A stretch of 64,000 nt of DNA, from positions 32,613 through 96,612 of the forward strand of contig CAMJSX010000003.1 of assembly GCA_946408595.1 (NCBI GenBank), in the 5' to 3' direction. Made by a program: the position numbers and the translations under genes. A model generated the notes under the pieces. That model did no database searches. It was not told the DNA's origin and saw only the letters and a program-made list of their open reading frames with translations. Positions 38,177-47,557 of the stretch are shown piece after piece. The stretch comes from an uncultured Candidatus Saccharibacteria bacterium (GTDB taxonomy: Bacteria; Patescibacteriota; Saccharimonadia; Saccharimonadales; Saccharimonadaceae). Within the stretch, counting starts at the first letter, position 1. Every line of letters starts with the position of its first letter.

Positions 38177-40339
38177 ATGATCGTCTACTTAGCGTCTTTC
38201 ATCATCATCGCAGTAGCTTTCGTTCTGATCGCGAGAAACTTCAAGGATCTCAAAAACCACAACGAAGGCACGGAAGATATGAAAGAACTAGCGGGCATCA
38301 TTAGGGCAGGAGCTAAAACATTCTTGAAACGGGAATATCGAATAATTATTCCTACGGTGATTATCGTAGCAGTAATGTATTCGCTATTCCGCGAGGCGTG
38401 GTCTGGATTGACCTTTATCTTCGGGTCCCTAATGAGCATCGCAGCCGTGGAAATCGGCATGAGGGGTGGCACGTATGCTAACGTACGTACCACTAATGCG
38501 GCACGCGTGACCGGAGCAATGAGTAGAACTATGCGAATTGCTCTGCTCGGAGGTTCCTTAAGCGGTTTCACAGTACCAGCATTTGGACTTTGTGGGTTCT
38601 TGATTGTCTGGCTAGTATCAGGCGGCGCACACAATAGTGCCACCGGTTACGGACTGATTCTCAAAAATCCATGCAACGCAGCGGCTGTACGATTGATGAC
38701 ATATTCACTCGGTTGTTCCGTAGTGGCCATGTTCAATCGTGTAGCAGGAGGAAACTATACTAAGGCAGCGGACATTTCGGCGGACATCGTGGGCAAAAAC
38801 ATCTATGATATGCCCGAAGATGACTCGAGAATGCCAAACTCTATTGCAGACTTCATCGGAGATTGCGTCAACGACATCGCTGGCAACATTTCCGACCTGC
38901 TTGAGAGCTTTGTGGCTACTCCGACAGCTTGCATTCTAATTGCACTGCAGCTGTTCGCGACAAATTCCGATGCACTTAGCTCAGCCACTTTGTTTCCGTT
39001 TCTTCTAGCCGGTGGCGGTCTGCTCAGCAGCTTGCTGAGCGTCAGTTACGTCATCTTCAAGAATCGGAAGCGTAAGAAGCTGATGATCAACCGAGACACG
39101 GACGAGGTCGAGGTGGTAGAATTCTCGCGTGAAGCGAAGAATCCTGGCGAAGAACTCAACATTGCGACTTACCTATCAGCCTGTCTGATGATGGTAATCA
39201 CTCTGGTCGGTTCCTACTTTATCTTTAAAGGAGTTCCAGGGTTTGATAGTTTCAGGTTGGGATGGATATCCCCGTGGATCGCCGCCCTACTCGGAATTGT
39301 CAGCTCAGTAGCAGTTGGTAAAATCACCGAATACTACACTAGCACTAAATTCAAGCCAGTGCGTGATCTTGCTACCATGGCTACTGAAGGCGAAGCTTTC
39401 GTCGTCACTAAGGGCGATGCAATTGGCTCTCGTTCAGTTTTAATTCCAGTTCTCATCATTGGTATTTCCATGATTGTAGCTGGTAACCTGTGCGGAACCT
39501 ATGGTATCGCAATTGCCGCGCTCGGCATGCTTAGTTTCGTCGGAACTACGGTTTCCATCGATGCGTTTGGTCCAATCGCTGACAACGCTGGCGGTATCGC
39601 CGAGAGCTGTCACCTGGACCCCGAAGTCCGTGTTATCACGGACGAGCTGGACGCAGTCGGCAACACGACCGCGGCCATCGGCAAAGGCAACGCCATCGGT
39701 TCGGCAGCCTTTGCAACAGTGGCATTAATCATGTCGTATATTGGTAGTTATCCAAAATCTAACTACGAAGATCCGAAAGTGATTATTGCCGTCATCGTAG
39801 GCGGTATTATCGGCGGAGCACTCATCGAGTATTTCTCGGCACTCCTGACTGACAATACCATCAAGTCGGCCAAACTCATGGCCGACGAGGGCATCCGGCA
39901 GTTGAAGATTCCTGGCGTACTTGAAGGGACCAAAAAACCCGACTACGACCGAGTGATCGGCATGGCAGCTGACCAGGCACTCAAATACATGTTAGTGCCT
40001 TCAGTTCTCGCGCTGGTCTCGCCAATCCTTTTCGGTATTCCGTTCGGGCCCGAAATGGTTCTTGGCTTACTCGGCGGTAGCACCATCATGGCTATCTCGC
40101 GCGCTATTTTCAATGGCAATTCTGGCGGCGCATTCGACAACGCCAAAAAATACATTGAAAGTGGTATGCTAAAAGGGCACGGTAAAGGCTCTCATGCACA
40201 CAAGGCCGCAGTAGTCGGTGACACCGTTGGTGACACCCGAAAAGACGTAGTAGGCGTCGCACTAGACATTTTTATCAAAACAATGTCGACCGTGGCGAAT
40301 ACTTTAGCCCCGATATTTTACAACTATCGGCTGTTCTAA
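38177..40339 (+). CDS. hppA: Membrane-bound ion-translocating pyrophosphatase
   Basis: ADISADIVGKNIYDMPEDDSRMPNSIADFIGDCVNDIAG; GPIADNAGGIAE; GDTVGDTRKDVVG; about 16 TM. Confidence 0.95.
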   Translation: MIVYLASFIIIAVAFVLIARNFKDLKNHNEGTEDMKELAGIIRAGAKTFLKREYRIIIPTVIIVAVMYSLFREAWSGLTFIFGSLMSIAAVEIGMRGGTYANVRTTNAARVTGAMSRTMRIALLGGSLSGFTVPAFGLCGFLIVWLVSGGAHNSATGYGLILKNPCNAAAVRLMTYSLGCSVVAMFNRVAGGNYTKAADISADIVGKNIYDMPEDDSRMPNSIADFIGDCVNDIAGNISDLLESFVATPTACILIALQLFATNSDALSSATLFPFLLAGGGLLSSLLSVSYVIFKNRKRKKLMINRDTDEVEVVEFSREAKNPGEELNIATYLSACLMMVITLVGSYFIFKGVPGFDSFRLGWISPWIAALLGIVSSVAVGKITEYYTSTKFKPVRDLATMATEGEAFVVTKGDAIGSRSVLIPVLIIGISMIVAGNLCGTYGIAIAALGMLSFVGTTVSIDAFGPIADNAGGIAESCHLDPEVRVITDELDAVGNTTAAIGKGNAIGSAAFATVALIMSYIGSYPKSNYEDPKVIIAVIVGGIIGGALIEYFSALLTDNTIKSAKLMADEGIRQLKIPGVLEGTKKPDYDRVIGMAADQALKYMLVPSVLALVSPILFGIPFGPEMVLGLLGGSTIMAISRAIFNGNSGGAFDNAKKYIESGMLKGHGKGSHAHKAAVVGDTVGDTRKDVVGVALDIFIKTMSTVANTLAPIFYNYRLF

Positions 40340-40349
40340 TCCCCCTCCT

Positions 40350-40378
40350 AATCCCCGGCTTTTTAGTCGGGGATTTTT
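40350..40378 (+). terminator. Intrinsic terminator of hppA
   Basis: AATCCCCG-GCTTTTTAGT-CGGGGATT T-run. Confidence 0.88.
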
Positions 40379-40411
40379 CATGCTTACTTATTTTTGATGT
40401 ATAATAAATCT

Positions 40412-41368
40412 ATGAGCAAAAAAACTTTTTCAAAAGAACAACTTGAATCCTTATCCGCCGAAGGAATAATCGACAAACTCCAGCACGAAAACTATTCACT
40501 TTTAAAAACTCTTGGTGCTGAAAATTTACGCAAGGAAATGGTCCCCGTAGGCAAAATCTGTAATGCCGCCATTGATTATGTACTTGGCACCACCGGACCC
40601 AAGAATAATCCTACCGAACATTCCCGCCACGCCCGAGCGAAACTAGTCAAAAAACTAGCTAAACTCACCCCTGGTAGTTACAAAGGTTTTCCACATGATT
40701 CTAAAAACGGTTTAGTCATTGGCTTCAACCACCCATCTCTTGGTGAAATCGCCCGCATTTTAATGATGAAAATGGACGTCATGGGTGAAAAACCGATGCT
40801 CTTTCCAGTCAATTTGCCATGGTATGAAGCCTTAGCACCGGATTACGACCGGATTTTGAAACTTGGCATTATTATTACCCCAACTATCACGCCGGCCACT
40901 TGGCACAAAATTAATCTTGAAAAAGGCACCGAACTCTACGATGCCGGTAGTCGCTTAAAACGAGATTTTCGCGATTTGTACACCAAATTATCACACGACA
41001 CGGTAAGAGATGGTGGCGTCATCTTCGTCGCGCCATCCGCTACTCGGCAAGCTACCGTATTTAAAACTAAAGATGTCTATAACAAGAAAGAGCCAATCAT
41101 CCCAACCATGTCAGTACTCGCTTTGGAATTATATAAAGATCCAAAAATGAATTGCGATTTTCTACCAATGGCTATTTTGCCACCAGAAAACTACAAACGC
41201 GGTCTCAATTTCTATAAAAAATATCAATTAATTCCAGGTAAAATAATGACCGCCAAAGACATCCGCAAGAAATATTTCAAAACCAAAAATCCTGAAAGAT
41301 TAGACGGCTTCGATTACGATTTCCACATGAAAATTGCCGAAAAATTGCCCAAAAAATTTTGGTATTAA
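40412..41368 (+). CDS. PlsC-like acyltransferase family protein (tentative)
   Basis: GFNHPSLGEI resembles HX4D-type motif (here HX4E); APSATRQAT later block. Confidence 0.45.
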   Translation: MSKKTFSKEQLESLSAEGIIDKLQHENYSLLKTLGAENLRKEMVPVGKICNAAIDYVLGTTGPKNNPTEHSRHARAKLVKKLAKLTPGSYKGFPHDSKNGLVIGFNHPSLGEIARILMMKMDVMGEKPMLFPVNLPWYEALAPDYDRILKLGIIITPTITPATWHKINLEKGTELYDAGSRLKRDFRDLYTKLSHDTVRDGGVIFVAPSATRQATVFKTKDVYNKKEPIIPTMSVLALELYKDPKMNCDFLPMAILPPENYKRGLNFYKKYQLIPGKIMTAKDIRKKYFKTKNPERLDGFDYDFHMKIAEKLPKKFWY

Positions 41369-41389
41369 TATGCTATAATCATAAGCAGA

Positions 41390-43126
41390 ATGGACGATGA
41401 ACCATATTTTTACCACCCGCTAGAAAACATCGAGGATATCGATGAATTCGAGACAGCTATTGAACGAACCCATTTCAATAAGGCACTTTCAGAAGAGCGA
41501 CCATATACTTATTGGACTCTAGAAATCTACGACCAAGAAAACGGAATACGAGGTGGTGGAGGTTTAGGCGTACTTGCTGCCGATACTAGGCGCGTAGCCG
41601 AACAAATGGGAGTCCCATTTGCCCTCATTACCCCATTTTATCCAGCAGAAAGTAAGCAAATTCTCAAAGATAATAAAGTCGCCGACGAACATATCAAAGT
41701 CGACTATCACGATTTTGGTTTTCGTTTAATCGACAATGTCTATGTCAAATGCTGCGGAAACCTATGCAAACTAGACGTAATTGAAAAACGATTTAAAAAC
41801 ACTCGCATCATCTGCGTCACCGAACCAAATTTCGGCGAGTTGTATTCTGGCATGAGCGGCTCAGATCATCGTTTGTATCAGGAAGTATCTTTAGGATTCG
41901 GCGGTTACTCAGCCTTAAAACTACTCGGTCTCAAACCAGCTATCATGCAGTTAAACGAAGTAGCCACATTCTTTGCCGCCCTAGCACGTTTAGATGAATT
42001 GGCCTCCAATGGCATGGATTTTTATGAAGCTGTAGTCTACACCAGAAAACATACTTTATATACCAACCACACTTTAGTGCAAGCTGCCGAAGCCGAATTC
42101 TCCGAAGAACAATTTGAAAGATTTGTTTATCCAAACCTCAAATCACCAGCTGTCAAAAAATGGCTCAAAGACAAATTTGAAAACAGCAAACTAAAACTAT
42201 CATCAGTAACCATTGAGATAGCAGAATTACGTAGCGGAGTATCAAAACTACACGCACGAGTCGCCAACTACCATGACATTTCAGGAAACAAAGTTAAATT
42301 CCGCGCCATCACAAATGGTATCGACTTTGATAAATGGGTCCTCCCAGAAGCCTTGACTTTCTATAAGAAATATGATATAATAGACAGTATAGGGCTACCT
42401 ACGGCTAATTATAAGGTAGCATTAGATAATCTTACTTCAAAAACAGTTCGTGAAATAAAACATCTAGGGCGTGAAGTTTTGAACGAGGTTTTATCAGATC
42501 GGCCAGATCAAAATGGCAAAATTCTGCATTTTACCGACCAAGATTTTATTTTTGATTTCAAGCGCCGCTTCGTAGATTATAAGCGACCAGATTTGCCATT
42601 CGAAGATCCTACAAGACTAAAAGCGATTCTCAAATCTCGCGATGCACATTATATTATTGCTGGGAGGATCCATACCGGCGATGAAAGAATGGCAGCAAGA
42701 CTAGAAAAACTACTAAATACCGTAAAAAATGACGATTACTTAAGCGCCCATGTCCATTACATACCAAATTATGACGAAAAGCTCGCCTACGGCCTTTCTT
42801 GTGGTTCAAATGTAGCCATCAATATTCCAATTGTCGGGCTTGAAGCCTGTGGCACGTCCTGGATGAAAGATATCGCAAATTTGAACTTACTTATTTCCAC
42901 CCACGACGGCGGGGTAGCAGACGTTTCAGCCGAAAACTATCTCAACGTCCATGGCACGAGCGAAGCAGAAGAATTGGAAGAACTATATCGCCGCATGGAA
43001 GAAGCTATTTCCGCCTGGGAAAATGATTTTGATTTGGAATTTTTGATGAAAAAACAACTCGCCGCCTTCCTCCCCGTCATCTCCGGCGCCCGCATGCTAA
43101 ATGATTACTTAGAATACCTATTTTGA
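41390..43126 (+). CDS. Alpha-glucan phosphorylase-like GT35 protein (short form)
   Basis: GGGGLGVLAADTRRVAEQMGVPFALITPFY; GLEACGTSWMKDIANLNLLISTHDGG matches phosphorylase PLP-Lys block. Confidence 0.75.
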   Translation: MDDEPYFYHPLENIEDIDEFETAIERTHFNKALSEERPYTYWTLEIYDQENGIRGGGGLGVLAADTRRVAEQMGVPFALITPFYPAESKQILKDNKVADEHIKVDYHDFGFRLIDNVYVKCCGNLCKLDVIEKRFKNTRIICVTEPNFGELYSGMSGSDHRLYQEVSLGFGGYSALKLLGLKPAIMQLNEVATFFAALARLDELASNGMDFYEAVVYTRKHTLYTNHTLVQAAEAEFSEEQFERFVYPNLKSPAVKKWLKDKFENSKLKLSSVTIEIAELRSGVSKLHARVANYHDISGNKVKFRAITNGIDFDKWVLPEALTFYKKYDIIDSIGLPTANYKVALDNLTSKTVREIKHLGREVLNEVLSDRPDQNGKILHFTDQDFIFDFKRRFVDYKRPDLPFEDPTRLKAILKSRDAHYIIAGRIHTGDERMAARLEKLLNTVKNDDYLSAHVHYIPNYDEKLAYGLSCGSNVAINIPIVGLEACGTSWMKDIANLNLLISTHDGGVADVSAENYLNVHGTSEAEELEELYRRMEEAISAWENDFDLEFLMKKQLAAFLPVISGARMLNDYLEYLF

Positions 43127-43139
43127 CAAAATTTTACTA

Positions 43140-43168
43140 TTGACAACTTGTTGTCAAAATAGTAAAAT
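43140..43168 (+). promoter_or_regulatory. secE promoter TTGACA-N17-TAAAAT embedded in a palindrome
   Basis: Exact -35, near-consensus -10, 17-nt spacer. Confidence 0.75.
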
Positions 43169-43212
43169 CTTGACAAGTCTGGTATCAGACTTTTTTGATG
43201 GAAAGGAGTAAA

Positions 43213-43605
43213 ATGGCAAAGCCAAAAATCACCAGAATTAAAGCCGGTGAGTCTTCGAAAAAAACCGAAGAAGAGCAGGCACCGATTACTCGTAAGAAAG
43301 TGGTCGTAAAAGACAAAAAGCAAGAGAAACTAAAAGCAAAAGAAGAAAGAAAAGCTAAAAAAGCCGAGAAAAAGGCAGCGAAAAGAGCCGAAAACAAGAA
43401 AGTGTTCATCTTGTTTAGACCATTCGTAGCGCTATTTAGATATTTGCGTGATTCGTGGCACGAAATTCGCCAAGTACGTTGGCCAAATCGCAAGGCAACC
43501 TGGAAAATGGTGCTCGCGGTTATAGCTTACACCGCTCTATTTGTAATATTAATTTCGCTACTTGATTTATTCTTCAGGTGGCTGTTTGGTTTAATCTTAG
43601 GATAA
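43213..43605 (+). CDS. secE: Preprotein translocase subunit SecE with Lys/Glu-rich N-terminal extension
   Basis: YLRDSWHEIRQVRWPNRKATWKM; SD AAAGGAG; followed by nusG. Confidence 0.9.
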   Translation: MAKPKITRIKAGESSKKTEEEQAPITRKKVVVKDKKQEKLKAKEERKAKKAEKKAAKRAENKKVFILFRPFVALFRYLRDSWHEIRQVRWPNRKATWKMVLAVIAYTALFVILISLLDLFFRWLFGLILG

Positions 43606-43618
43606 GGAAAGGAAAAAT

Positions 43619-44164
43619 ATGGCAGTTAACCGTTATGATGCAACCCGCTCTTGGTACGCAATTTCGACCTACAGTGGCTACGAAGACAAGGTAGCGGATT
43701 CAATCAACCAACGTACCAGCACCGTCGAAATGGCGGACAAAATTTTCGAGGCGATTGTGCCAAAAGAAAAGCAAATTGAAATCAAAAATGGCAAGCGCAA
43801 AGTAGTTGATCGCAAGATTTTACAAGGCTATGTGCTAGTTGACATGAAGCTTTCCGATGAAACCTGGTACATTATTAGGAACACTCCTGGCGTCACTGGT
43901 TTTATCGGCACCGGCACTCAGCCAACTCCAGTTTCCGAAAAGGAAATCGCCAAAATCAAGAAACGTATGGGTGTCGAAGATCCAAAATTCTCCGTTAAAT
44001 ACGAAATTGGTGAGGTGGTTTCTATCACCGATGGTCCATTCAAGGGCTTTGATGGCACCGTTTCCGAAATTGATGCCGCCAAGGGCAAACTCAAAGTCAT
44101 GGTTTCCATGTTTGGCCGCGAAACACCTGTCGAACTTGATGCTTTACAAGTAAAACAATTGTGA
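43619..44164 (+). CDS. nusG: Transcription termination/antitermination protein NusG
   Basis: WYAISTYSGYEDKVADSI; GPFKGFDGTVSEID KOW. Confidence 0.95.
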   Translation: MAVNRYDATRSWYAISTYSGYEDKVADSINQRTSTVEMADKIFEAIVPKEKQIEIKNGKRKVVDRKILQGYVLVDMKLSDETWYIIRNTPGVTGFIGTGTQPTPVSEKEIAKIKKRMGVEDPKFSVKYEIGEVVSITDGPFKGFDGTVSEIDAAKGKLKVMVSMFGRETPVELDALQVKQL

Positions 44165-44223
44165 TATAATAGTAATGTTACGTAAATGCTTCTATTTTAT
44201 TAACTGAAAAAGGATTATTGAAG

Positions 44224-44652
44224 ATGGCAGAAAAGAAAGTTATCGGCAATCTGAAACTCAGAATCCCAGGTGGCAAAGCCACAGCTGGACCTCCGGTAGG
44301 TTCTACCCTCGGTCAGTGGGGTCTTAACATGATGGATTTCATTAACCCATTCAATGAAAAGACCAAGGAATTCATGGGGAAAAATGTGATTGTACACATT
44401 CGTGTATTCGAAGATCGCACTTTTGACTGGAAATGTCTCGGTCAACCAGTGGATGATTTAATTCGCGAAGCAATCAAAATCGAAAAAGGTTCGGGCAAAC
44501 CAAACGTAGACAAAGTTGGTAAAATCACCCGCGCTCAACTCGAAGAAATTGCCAAGAAGAAAATGGATCAACTAAACGCTAACGACCTCGATGCAGCAGT
44601 GAAAGTAGTAGCTGGCACCGCACGTTCAATGGGTGTAGAAGTCGCTGACTAA
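44224..44652 (+). CDS. rplK: 50S ribosomal protein L11
   Basis: LRIPGGKATAGPPVGSTLGQWGLNMMDF; ARSMGVEV. Confidence 0.97.
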   Translation: MAEKKVIGNLKLRIPGGKATAGPPVGSTLGQWGLNMMDFINPFNEKTKEFMGKNVIVHIRVFEDRTFDWKCLGQPVDDLIREAIKIEKGSGKPNVDKVGKITRAQLEEIAKKKMDQLNANDLDAAVKVVAGTARSMGVEVAD

Positions 44653-44662
44653 TCAAATTATT

Positions 44663-44694
44663 AAAACAGGCTCCGAATAAAGAGCCTGTTTTTT
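44663..44694 (+). terminator. Intrinsic terminator of rplK
   Basis: AAAACAGGCTC-CGAATAAA-GAGCCTGTTTTTT. Confidence 0.9.
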
Positions 44695-44765
44695 ATCTTG
44701 ATTTATATTGAAAAGTATGATATAATTATAAGAGGTTAGTCGTAAAAATAAATTATAGGGGGAAA

Positions 44766-45218
44766 ATGACTATGGCACCTTACAGCCGGACGAGACAGGA
44801 ACTTATCGACCGTGCGATGCGACTATGGGAAATCCATGCCGAATCGTACAGGACTATGCCGTTACAATACCAATTTTTATTGGCAGAAAAACGGCGCTTG
44901 GGTATCGCACCACTCAACAAAATCAAAAAATGCGTACTGGATGATTACCCAAAGGTCCCATTCTTTGCTATCTGCGACGCAGAAGTCGCTCGAGCAAGGC
45001 TAAATAAGCTCAGCGAATTACAGCTCATCTGCCAAATCAGATGGCTGGAAGACGTTGTAAATTACAACCAAGCCTATCGCACGTTGCGCAATCGTATTAT
45101 TGATTTTACCTACGAGGTAGATCATTATGGCAGTCCGGATTGCCCCTTTGGACTTGATCCAGACTATTCAATGCGTTCAACACATAGGCGAACCAATAAA
45201 CGTCCATTATTAGACTAA
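44766..45218 (+). CDS. Hypothetical protein between rplK and rplA
   Basis: ORF with AGGGGGAAA SD, own promoter (TTGATT-N17-TATAAT) and terminator. Confidence 0.65.
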   Translation: MTMAPYSRTRQELIDRAMRLWEIHAESYRTMPLQYQFLLAEKRRLGIAPLNKIKKCVLDDYPKVPFFAICDAEVARARLNKLSELQLICQIRWLEDVVNYNQAYRTLRNRIIDFTYEVDHYGSPDCPFGLDPDYSMRSTHRRTNKRPLLD

Positions 45219-45224
45219 CCTAAC

Positions 45225-45250
45225 CTGGGGCCGCATGGCCCCCTTTTTCT
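45225..45250 (+). terminator. Intrinsic terminator
   Basis: GGGGCC-GCAT-GGCCCC T-run. Confidence 0.85.
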
Positions 45251-45299
45251 TGCAATTTAAACAAAAGTTTGATATAATATAACAATATTATTTAATTTT

Positions 45300-45328
45300 G
45301 TGGGAGGGTTAAAACCCACTTGCACCAC
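45300..45328 (+). ncRNA. L1-type autoregulatory leader upstream of rplA
   Basis: GTGGGAGGGTTAAAACCCACTTGCACCAC: outer GTGG/CCAC with inner GGGTT-AAAACCC, as in known rplKA/L1 leaders. Confidence 0.6.
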
Positions 45329-45340
45329 TGAAAGGAAATC

Positions 45341-46252
45341 ATGGCAGAAGAAGATGCCAAAAAACTTGAAGCTGTTGAAGCAACTGAAGAAGTTACCGAA
45401 GCAGAACAACCAGAAGTTTATGCTAAATCTGGTAAAAAATCTAAGAAGCACATCGAAGAGGTTAAGGCCGAAGAGGAGCGCCAAGCTCGCAAGGCTGAAA
45501 GAAAAGCTGCAGACGAAGCAGGCGAAAAACCAAAAGGAGCTAAGCCAGTCACTCGTCCTCGTATTGAACGCCGGGGCAAGAAATACCAAGAGGCTGCTAA
45601 ACTAGTTGAAAAAGGCAAGTTCTATACCTTGAAAGATGCTATCGAATTAGCCATCAAGACCAGCCCAGTAAAATTTGATGCCGCTCTTGAAGCACACGTT
45701 CGTCTTGGTGTAGACCCACGCCAGGCAGATCAAAACATCCGCACCACCATCGTTCTTCCAAACGGAAGTGGTAAAACTGTACGCGTAGCTGTATTTGCAC
45801 CACTCGATGTTTGCAAAACCGCTAAGACCGCAGGTGCCGATATTGCTGAAGACGAAGATTTCCTGAAGCAACTCGACAAAGGCGTAATTGATTTTGACGT
45901 TTTTATTTCAACCCCACAATATATGCCAAAACTTGGTAAATATGCCCGTTTACTTGGTCCTAAAGGCTTAATGCCAAATCCAAAGGCCGGCACCGTCACT
46001 ATGGATGTCGAAAAAGCTGTCAAAGAATCCAAGGCTGGTAAAGTTGAATATCGTGTTGATAAGCAATCCATTGTTCATATTGGCCTCGGCAAAGTTTCAT
46101 TTGGCGCCGACAAATTATTGACCAACGCTGAAACCTTCTTTGACTCACTAAAATCACAAAAACCAACCTCACTCAAAGGCACCTACGTAAAGTCAGTATA
46201 TATTACTACTACGATGGGTCCATCAATTGCAGTTGAAAACCTTTACAACTAA
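45341..46252 (+). CDS. rplA: 50S ribosomal protein L1 with long charged N-terminal extension
   Basis: GKKYQEAAKLVEKGKFYTLKDAIEL; LGPKGLMPNPKAGTVT. Confidence 0.96.
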   Translation: MAEEDAKKLEAVEATEEVTEAEQPEVYAKSGKKSKKHIEEVKAEEERQARKAERKAADEAGEKPKGAKPVTRPRIERRGKKYQEAAKLVEKGKFYTLKDAIELAIKTSPVKFDAALEAHVRLGVDPRQADQNIRTTIVLPNGSGKTVRVAVFAPLDVCKTAKTAGADIAEDEDFLKQLDKGVIDFDVFISTPQYMPKLGKYARLLGPKGLMPNPKAGTVTMDVEKAVKESKAGKVEYRVDKQSIVHIGLGKVSFGADKLLTNAETFFDSLKSQKPTSLKGTYVKSVYITTTMGPSIAVENLYN

Positions 46253-46258
46253 TTAATA

Positions 46259-46289
46259 AAAAGACGAGTTTAAAGACTCGTCTTTTTTT
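46259..46289 (+). terminator. Intrinsic terminator of rplA
   Basis: AAAAAGACGAGT-TTAAAG-ACTCGTCTTTTTTT. Confidence 0.88.
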
Positions 46290-46305
46290 GTGCTATAATG
46301 TGGTT

Positions 46306-46875
46306 ATGAATATAAATCTAGATTTAACAAGACTACAAATACCAGAAGTAATACTAATGGCTATAGCTGGGGTTTTACTACTCTTCCTTGGTTATAGAAT
46401 TAAAAAAGTAGGGTTTTTCATCATTTGGTTTTTGATTGGCTTTAACTTAATGAGAATACTAATGCCAGCCATCAATAGCGTCTCGCCAGACGCCATCAAA
46501 ACAGAACTATGGCAAAACTTATTACCAATCGCTGGCGGGCTATTACTCGCTTTGCTTGGTTTCTCAATTGAAAAACTCTGCGTAGGCGGTATGGTATTTG
46601 CCATGATTATAATGCTCACGGCGCAATACTTCGGAACCGACATTCAAACACTGGTCATCGGCGCAATCATAGGTGTAGTACTTGCTGGCCTCGCGGTCAC
46701 TTTAATGAAGCCAACGATTATCGTTGCCACCTCTTTAATGGGTGCCTACACGCTAGCTCTTGCTATCTTCAAGTTCTCAAGTTTAGATTTTCAAACCTAT
46801 TATTTCCCACTTTTGATCGGATTAACCATCCTCGGTTCAGCCGTCCAATTTGCTACCACAAAACGCATCGACTAG
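46306..46875 (+). CDS. Hypothetical multi-TM protein (TMEM198/DUF4203-like architecture)
   Basis: Repeated Gly-rich TM segments; -10 TATAAT 6 nt before ATG. Confidence 0.6.
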   Translation: MNINLDLTRLQIPEVILMAIAGVLLLFLGYRIKKVGFFIIWFLIGFNLMRILMPAINSVSPDAIKTELWQNLLPIAGGLLLALLGFSIEKLCVGGMVFAMIIMLTAQYFGTDIQTLVIGAIIGVVLAGLAVTLMKPTIIVATSLMGAYTLALAIFKFSSLDFQTYYFPLLIGLTILGSAVQFATTKRID

Positions 46876-46910
46876 TTGTATTTTTAAAACTAGTGTGATA
46901 TAATATTTGA

Positions 46911-46986
46911 AGTTACCAAAGACAGTGGCGAGGTTTCACCTTTAATAATGCCACCGAGGAAATTCTTGTGATTTATTTGGTGACGC
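46911..46986 (+). ncRNA. Ribosomal protein L10 leader
   Basis: GTTACCAAAGACAGTGGCGAGGTTTCACCTTTAATAATGCCACCGAGGA...GGTGAC matches the conserved L10-leader layout (GACAG..., CCGAGG) before rplJ. Confidence 0.85.
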
Positions 46987-47035
46987 TATTTAACAATTAG
47001 CTAACTAAATTATTAATTAACCAAAGGAACTTTTT

Positions 47036-47536
47036 ATGGCAATTTCAAAGGATAAAAAGCAGACATTGGTTGCTGATCTTACGGAACTTCTTTCTGATTC
47101 CAAAATGGTGGTTTATGCCAAATATCAAGGCCTCACCGTAGCAGAACTCCAAGAGCTCCGCAAACTTGCTAGAGAAGCTAACGTGAAAATCAAGGTGGTA
47201 AAGAACCGTCTTGTAAGAGTTGCGATGAAAGAAATCGCTGCCTACAAAGACACCGATACTACCAACCTCACTGGCCAACTTCTCTACGCACTTGGCACTG
47301 ACGAAGATTTCGACGCCGCGAAAGTTTTAACAAAATTTGCTAAAACCCACGACCAAATGGAACTCGTTGGTGGCTTCAATGGCGAAGGTGCTACACTTTC
47401 GACTGAAGAAGTTAAAACTCTCGGCTCTCTCCCAACCAAGAACGAACTTATCGCTCAAGTTGTCGACACTTTGTTGTCTGGCATCAATGGCGTCGTTTCT
47501 GGGCTTGAGAAGCACGCAGAAGAAGCAACCAAATAA
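47036..47536 (+). CDS. rplJ: 50S ribosomal protein L10
   Basis: YQGLTVAELQELRKLAREANVKIKVVKNRL. Confidence 0.95.
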   Translation: MAISKDKKQTLVADLTELLSDSKMVVYAKYQGLTVAELQELRKLAREANVKIKVVKNRLVRVAMKEIAAYKDTDTTNLTGQLLYALGTDEDFDAAKVLTKFAKTHDQMELVGGFNGEGATLSTEEVKTLGSLPTKNELIAQVVDTLLSGINGVVSGLEKHAEEATK

Positions 47537-47557
47537 TATTATTTGAAAGGATAAATT

